Shown here piece by piece: positions 58,831 through 64,000 of a DNA stretch of 64,000 bases. Source of the DNA: Flammeovirgaceae bacterium (GTDB taxonomy: Bacteria; Bacteroidota; Bacteroidia; Cytophagales; Cyclobacteriaceae); the NCBI GenBank assembly GCA_016709845.1, contig JADJMA010000023.1, forward strand, positions 65,932-129,931. Reading direction: 5' to 3'. A program made the position numbers and the translations under genes. Positions within the stretch are counted from its first letter, which is position 1. Every line of letters begins with the position of its first letter. The notes under the pieces were generated by a model. It saw nothing but the letters and a program-made list of their open reading frames with translations. It made no database searches and had not been told where the DNA came from.

Positions 58831-60444
58831 CTAAATTTTCTTATTATTCATTGCCGCTTCCACAAACTTCACAAACAGCGGATGCGGAGTAAGTACCGTG
58901 CTCTTTAGTTCGGGATGATATTGTACCCCGATAAACCACGGATGATCTTTTAACTCAACAATCTCAACCAGATTGGTGTCCGGATTAACACCCGTTGCCT
59001 TTAAACCAGCTTCTTCCATTTGTTCCAGAAACTTGTTATTGAATTCGTAGCGATGCCGGTGCCGTTCGTGAATCGTGGTGTCGCCATATATGTGATGCGC
59101 CTTCGAACCTTTTTTTATTTTGCAGGTGTAAGCACCTAACCGCATGGTACCCCCTTTGTTGGTAATCTTCTTTTGTTCTTCCATCATGTCAATGACCGGA
59201 TGTTTAGACTTTGGATTCAATTCCGTAGTGCTTGCATCAGCCAAATTCAATACATGACGTGAGAATTCAACCACGGCACATTGCATGCCCAGACAAATCC
59301 CTAAAAAAGGAATTTTATTTTCGCGAACGTATTTAATGGCCTCAATTTTTCCTTCCAGCCCGCGTTCTCCAAAACCCGGAGCAACCAAAACACCATCCAG
59401 ATTTCCTAATATGGAAGCTACCGTATCGACATGAATATCTTCGGACGAGATCCACTTCACATTAACCTTACAATCATTTTCCGCACCGGCATGAATGAAA
59501 GCTTCGGCAATAGACTTATACGCATCGGGCAACGAAACATATTTGCCCACCAACCCGATGGTCACTTCATTAATCGGATTCTTTAGTTTTCCTAAAAAGA
59601 TTTTCCATTGCTCAAGATCGGGCTCTTGCTTAGGGTGCATTTTTAGTTTTGCGAGCACCCGTTCATCCAGTTTCTCCTTACGCATGAGCATGGGCACATC
59701 ATAAATCGTGTCCGCATCAATGGCCTCGATAACGGAATTCAGGTTGACATTGCAAAACAACGCCAGTTTTTTCCGGATTTCCATAGAAAGCGGATGCTCC
59801 GTACGGCAAACCAGAATGTCGGGCTGGATCCCATACGATAATAATTCTTTAACGGAATGCTGAGTTGGCTTGGTCTTTAATTCTTTGGCGGCCTTTAAGT
59901 AGGGGATAAGGGTTAGGTGAATAACCAGTGCATTGTTGGAGCCTAAATCCCAGCGCACCTGCCGCACGGCTTCTACAAAAGGCAAAGATTCAATGTCACC
60001 CACCGATCCGCCAATCTCGGTGATGATAAAATCGTACTCACCAGTTTCGCCAAGTAGAAAAATGTTTCTTTTTATCTCGTCCGTAATGTGGGGTACCACC
60101 TGAACCGTTTTGCCCAGGTACTCACCCTTGCGCTCTTTGGTGATCACATTATTATAAATGCGACCGGTGGTAACGTTGTTGGCTTGTGAGGTGGCAATGT
60201 TTAGAAAGCGCTCATAATGTCCCAGATCAAGATCAGTCTCCGCTCCGTCATCGGTCACATAGCACTCCCCATGTTCGTAGGGGTTTAGCGTGCCCGGATC
60301 TATATTAATATAAGGGTCAAATTTTTGGATGGTGACCGAAAAGCCCCTGGCCTGTAGCAACTTACCCAGCGAGGCTGAGATAATTCCCTTGCCCAAGGAA
60401 GAAGTAACGCCACCCGTAACGAAGATATATTTAGCTGTAGACAT
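58831..60444 (-). CDS. pyrG: CTP synthase
   Basis: Makes CTP from UTP with glutamine or ammonia. I use ATG 60444 (MSTAKYIFVTGGVTSSLGKG) because the promoter's -7 box lies at 60469-60476, upstream of it; the longer reading begins inside the promoter. The synthetase domain has VTGGVTSSLGKGI (about 9-21, ATP loop); the class I glutaminase domain has FLGICLGMQCAVVEF (about 370-384, Cys nucleophile) and YHPELKSTVLTPHP (about 509-522, catalytic His and Glu). About 537 residues. Frame intact. Confidence 0.96.
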   Translation of the reverse strand: MSTAKYIFVTGGVTSSLGKGIISASLGKLLQARGFSVTIQKFDPYINIDPGTLNPYEHGECYVTDDGAETDLDLGHYERFLNIATSQANNVTTGRIYNNVITKERKGEYLGKTVQVVPHITDEIKRNIFLLGETGEYDFIITEIGGSVGDIESLPFVEAVRQVRWDLGSNNALVIHLTLIPYLKAAKELKTKPTQHSVKELLSYGIQPDILVCRTEHPLSMEIRKKLALFCNVNLNSVIEAIDADTIYDVPMLMRKEKLDERVLAKLKMHPKQEPDLEQWKIFLGKLKNPINEVTIGLVGKYVSLPDAYKSIAEAFIHAGAENDCKVNVKWISSEDIHVDTVASILGNLDGVLVAPGFGERGLEGKIEAIKYVRENKIPFLGICLGMQCAVVEFSRHVLNLADASTTELNPKSKHPVIDMMEEQKKITNKGGTMRLGAYTCKIKKGSKAHHIYGDTTIHERHRHRYEFNNKFLEQMEEAGLKATGVNPDTNLVEIVELKDHPWFIGVQYHPELKSTVLTPHPLFVKFVEAAMNNKKI

Positions 60445-60468
60445 GGACCGGACCTCAAAATTTGGTCG

Positions 60469-60498
60469 CAAAGGTAGCCTATTTGCCCTCGCTCACAA
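60469..60498 (-). promoter_or_regulatory. pyrG promoter
   Basis: TTG (60496-60498), 19 bases, then TACCTTTG (60469-60476) fits the Bacteroidota consensus exactly, 25 bases before the chosen pyrG start. Confidence 0.75.
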
Positions 60499-60649
60499 GC
60501 CCTGAGGTTTCAGATTTATAAAAAAAAATGGGCAGTTGATTCACTATTTAGCCTTCGCCTCCGAAGCTTTAGCGTAGGAGGATTTGAGGCTTACAAACCC
60601 CGATTCATATTTTCCAAAATGGCAATCAAGTCGGAATGGGTTAATCCGG

Positions 60650-60722
60650 GGCTGACTAAAAAGTTTCGCGGCTTGTCCCGATAGCTACCGGGAGCGATGA
60701 CCGCAAGACTTTTTGATCAGCC
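60650..60722. repeat. Nested inverted repeat, REP-like element
   Basis: The arms 60650-60664 and 60708-60722 pair at 13 of 15 positions, enclosing a shorter GCGG/CCGC pair and the palindrome TCCCGATAGCTACCGGGA at 60676-60693 (one mismatch). It would fold as a long hairpin of about 73 bases. The inner palindrome is the third member of the family at 8033 and 16287. Confidence 0.7.
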
Positions 60723-61002
60723 TCCAGCAGCGAGCCTCCAGAATCAAAAGTATTATGAATCGTCAGGTTTTTACCCTGACCCGTAGCGTCAGCATCGAGT
60801 ATCCAGAATCGAGCGTCCAGGATCAAAAACATTATGAATCATAAGTATCAGGTGCTTGCCCTGACCATTGCGTGAGGAGTTTACCCTGATCGTAAGCATT
60901 AGGCGTTTAACCTAACCGCAGCGTCAGGAGCTTATTCCGACCGTATAGTCCAGAATCGAGCATCGAACTTACCCTCACTGCAGCATCAGGCACACCCGTC
61001 TT

Positions 61003-61092
61003 CCGAAGCTTTAGCGCAGGGAGACCTGTGTCCCGAAGCTTTAGCACAGGGAGACCTGTGTCCCGAAGCTTCAGCTCGGGGAGACCAGTGTC
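61003..61092. repeat. Three tandem copies of a 30-base unit
   Basis: Units 61003-61032, 61033-61062 and 61063-61092 each start CCGAAGCTT and end GAGACCTGTGTC or GAGACCAGTGTC, with a few differences. A related single piece (CCGAAGCTTTAGCGTAGG) is at 60561-60578. No spacers, so it is not CRISPR. Followed by TCCGCCAACTGGCGGA at 61098-61113, a palindrome. Confidence 0.8.
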
Positions 61093-61221
61093 CCGAATCC
61101 GCCAACTGGCGGAGTAGGGACATTTCTTTTTGCCGATTTTATTGATAAGTTTGGAATTACGTGTTTAATTTAAAAAGGTTACAATTTCTTAACTAGCAGA
61201 ATACAGAGATTGATTCAACGC

Positions 61222-64000
61222 ATGTCTATGAATAAAAGCTCCTCGCTTTCGGTCTATAAAGTTTGTATTCTTCTATTCTTCTTTATTCTTACCAAAACAA
61301 CTTTCGGTCAGAATATCGTATCCATACTGCTGATCCAAGACATGAAACCTTGAACCAAAGGGTCATTTCTGTTCTTTCGATACAAATATTGCTTCCGCTA
61401 CTACCGCAGGTTGGTCTGTAACCGTTAATTTAGTTGCCGTAACTGTCAACTCGGTAGTTGCATCCGGAACTGCTAGAGTAATTGTGACATTCGATGCAAG
61501 TCCTGTACACGCGGGTGAGCCATATTTGAAGCCTGGTGAAATTCTTCGGGTAAGCTATAGCCAGGCAACTGGAAATACTCTTACTACATCAGGACCGGAA
61601 ATTAATAACTTCACCAATATTCAATCAAAAATAACTTTGCCAACCTTACATTTCCCCCGCCTCTGCCATTGTACGGAGTTGGTATTTTTCAACGTAACGG
61701 ATTACGGAACACCAGATGTTTGTGCACCTGTTGTAATGAATTTCAGGCAGGTTGCTTACAAAATTAGCTTGCGTCTTAGAAACAGTTCCGCCTTTGCACT
61801 TTATCCACTTCGATATAACACGTTCTGGGGCGATGGTTCTCAAATGATCCATTACTTCCGGTTCAATCAGATTTAGCGAGGAGCGCCAAGTCCAGGTTTT
61901 GTTAATGGTGTAAATCCAGCTTTTTGCAGGAAACCCAGCAATTGTGCTTACTGCAAGACCCACTAAAAATTATCCAGCCACAACAACGCCCGTACCTGAC
62001 ATTTGCAGTTGGGATGCCTGAATAACACCAGTTTTTAATGGTAATGCTTTTGTCCTTCTATCGCCTCAAAATACTTCATTTGCATCTTACGATACAGATA
62101 ATGCTAATACCGGAGTCTTAAATATGCCCTTTAACCCGCCTTCAGTTGGTGAAACAACTGATAGAGTTTGTTTAGGGACTAATGTAAATATGAGATTCAC
62201 AGACTTGACGCAGTTAAATTGCCGCCTTGCTGTTGAATCAGGTTTGCCAAATGAGATTGTTCGCTATATAAGGATAGTTTATGGCAGCCAAAATTTACCT
62301 ACTAATATTCCTGATATTCGAGTTGGCGGAGTTCCGGTTACCAGTAATAATGCGGCTGGCACTCACTTATTCCCTGTCAATCCCATTTGGTGGTCCCGGT
62401 TATGTGCCAACAGGTATAGGGGTGTAGGAGTTCTGATGCCAATGGCGTAATTGAATTAGCAACTCCTGTAAAAGTTTCAACAGCTACGGCTTTCATGCGA
62501 TACATCGCGACTATTTCAGCGACTAACCAAGCAGGAGGAGATAGATTTTACGTTCGCTGGATTATTGGATGTATGTAATCCTCACAAAGATCCTGCTGGA
62601 TTGCTTCCCTCTCCTTTCAGGCCACAAGTTTCAATAGATAATTATGTTGAAATAGTTACCAAACCAGTCCCACTTACAACAACAGGACTGTCCATTTTGC
62701 CACAACACTGCGAATAGTACCGCATTCAATTTCACTGCTTCCAGTAGTATAGGGGGTGCTAGGACAGGCGTAAACTGGTATAAAAATAGAGCTAGCGTTG
62801 GAACAGCAACAGTGATGACCAATCCAAATGGAGCTAACAGTCTACAGTTTCCTGCAGGATCTTATGGCTCACAAGGTGGAATTGGTGGAAACTTCACAAT
62901 TACCAACGCGAATGGCCGATACCATTCTGTTTGGGTGACACAAATAGCTAGTGGGACAAATGGATGTGAAAGTGATCCAGTTGAAATTGTAATCATTCAA
63001 CAACCTAGAATTGATATTGGAGCAGACATCCCGTCAATACCGGCCGGAGCAATAGAGATATGCAATGGTCCGCCAGCTGCTTCAGAGGCGTATACCACAT
63101 CAGTACCAGCAGCAAAACCATTAATGCAAATAATTCAACCAATGGTTCGATTATAACCTTAAATACCGAAACGATTGAGTAGAAGTGGTTATGCAGCCAC
63201 AGTAAATATAACCCTGATCTAGCAACGACTACAGCAACGGTAACTTTTAATATCGCCCCACAACCTAATCCAACCGATGCTGGTCAGGTGCAAGTAAGAC
63301 GTCAATATAAGACCGGGGTTGCCGATAGAATTTCAGTTGTTAGTCCTTTGCCTGCTCCATTTACCCTACCTACTTATCAGATTACACCACAGGCATGTCC
63401 GAATAATAATGTGAACCTAGACGTAACGGTTTTGGCCAAAGTGATGGCGGCACTGTTACCGGTAGCCCAACTATTTGTGACGGTCAATCAACTGGCAACA
63501 TGGTTTTGTCAGGGCATCGGGGAGATGTTATCAGGTGGGAGCGTAGTTTCAATGCAGGTGCGTTTGTGGGAATAGTAGCAACCGCAGGGTTCACAACTTA
63601 CTCAGAAGTTCCTCCAAATGGAGCTGGAACCTATAAATACAGGGTTCAGGTTCAAAATCAAACGGGTGGCCTCTTGTGCAGCTGTTACAACTATTGTAGC
63701 AAACCAGAATACGGTTACTGCAAACCCAGTACCTCCCAAACCAAGTGATATCAACCTCAGGCCCCACAACCTTTTGCGTTCCAGGTAGGTAACATTAACT
63801 TCAACTAATACGAATGCGGCATCTTATATTTGGTACAAGGATGGGGCACCCACTGGAATAAACAACTCAAAAAGATTGTTTTAAGCACGGTTGCTCAAAG
63901 TGGTGATTACACCGTAGAGGTAATTGAATAGCCCCCCCTGGTTGCCCTAGTCCGCTATCTGACCCAACTACGGTATTGGTTAACCCGCGCCCAACGGCAA
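61222..64000 (+). CDS. Large secreted PKD/Ig-like surface protein, N-terminal part (many frameshifts)
   Basis: ATG 61222 begins a signal peptide (hydrophobic residues about 14-28, ending near FGQ). The rest to the window edge is one protein scattered over three frames by single-base errors about every 100-300 bases. Recognisable stretches include GEILRVSYSQATGN, ACPNNNVNLDV, PPNGAGTYKYRVQVQNQ and AASYIWYKDGAPTG, then SGDYTVEVIE. This is the pattern of the very long repeat-rich proteins of Bacteroidota that carry Ig/PKD-like modules and usually end in a type IX secretion C-terminal domain, which is outside the window. Its length cannot be given. The role is probably adhesion or gliding. Confidence 0.68.

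Larger units (their letters stand above)
60499..61221. other. 722-base repeat-rich, gene-free stretch
   Basis: No gene is seen. The stretch is packed with hairpins and short repeats: a nested inverted repeat at 60650-60722, a related pair of direct repeats at 60731-60768 and 60810-60840, several hairpin-like units of the CAGG-TTTTTA-CCCTG type at 60760-60960, three 30-base tandem copies at 61003-61092, and a palindrome at 61098-61113. Entries below describe the clearest parts. Confidence 0.65.

Noticed and set aside
61003..61092. Possible CRISPR array (three 30-base repeats)
   Set aside because: The copies are directly adjacent, with no spacers, and no cas gene is nearby. They are tandem repeats.

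Overview
The window looks like a contig of a Bacteroidota bacterium, most probably of the order Cytophagales. The evidence is: families largely confined to that phylum (GSCFA, DUF4290, DUF3109, DUF5683, a NagB–LmbE fusion); promoters of the phylum's TTG-N19/20-TAnnTTTG type before rpsF, pyrG and other genes; the order yidC / parA-parB-DUF5683-dapB-lepB; and the start of a long PKD/Ig-like secreted protein at the right edge. No rRNA or tRNA gene, CRISPR array or complete insertion sequence was seen. About 25 genes are broken by single missing bases, nearly all in short A or T runs, and the second half of each protein continues in the next frame. I read these as sequencing errors and join the halves as one gene.

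Layout. 1-3.6 kb: a minus-strand block with a small membrane protein, a TetR regulator and a second membrane protein joined by ATGA overlaps, then DUF302, a TolC-type channel and an HlyD-type adaptor; a TetR-style operator overlaps the first promoter. 3.9-7.9 kb: a ThDP enzyme, an FAD dehydrogenase and a DedA/VTT-like membrane protein. 8.2-12 kb: threonine deaminase, a hemerythrin-like protein and an M14 peptidase. 12.1-17.4 kb: an AT-rich series of unrelated minus-strand genes (cupin, DUF4242, PLP decarboxylase, methyltransferase, VOC, RibD-like reductase) separated by spacers, three of which share a degenerate motif. 17.7-21.4 kb: a GC-richer operon of amine oxidase, a nitrilase hidden by a frameshift, and a C69/secernin-like hydrolase. 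21.5-32.2 kb: a serine hydrolase, a methyltransferase relic, an MFS transporter, then a probable GSCFA-DUF255-fucosidase-DUF1003-GH3 transcription unit.

32.3-36.4 kb holds a plus-strand cell-wall amino-sugar recycling set (anmK, murQ, and NagB fused to a LmbE deacetylase), so anhydroMurNAc could be phosphorylated, cleaved to GlcNAc-6-P and funnelled to fructose-6-P. 36.5-39.7 kb: exonuclease III, a PAP2-like protein, a PhyH dioxygenase and an SDR enzyme. At 39.76 kb two long G runs sit where the start of a HigB toxin should be. 40-60.5 kb is core chromosome: higA, murA (Asp in place of the fosfomycin-target Cys), DUF4290, pcrA, a PIN toxin-antitoxin pair, a TcmP-like protein, rplI-rpsR-rpsF, DUF547, apaG, ung, lepB, dapB, parB, parA, yidC, pyrG. 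60.5-61.1 kb is a dense patch of hairpins and short tandem repeats, followed by the badly frameshifted secreted protein that runs off the end.

I found no convincing new system. The best leads are the amine oxidase-nitrilase-C69 operon, the cassette-like AT-rich region with its spacer motif, and the ThDP/FAD/VTT cluster of unknown substrate.
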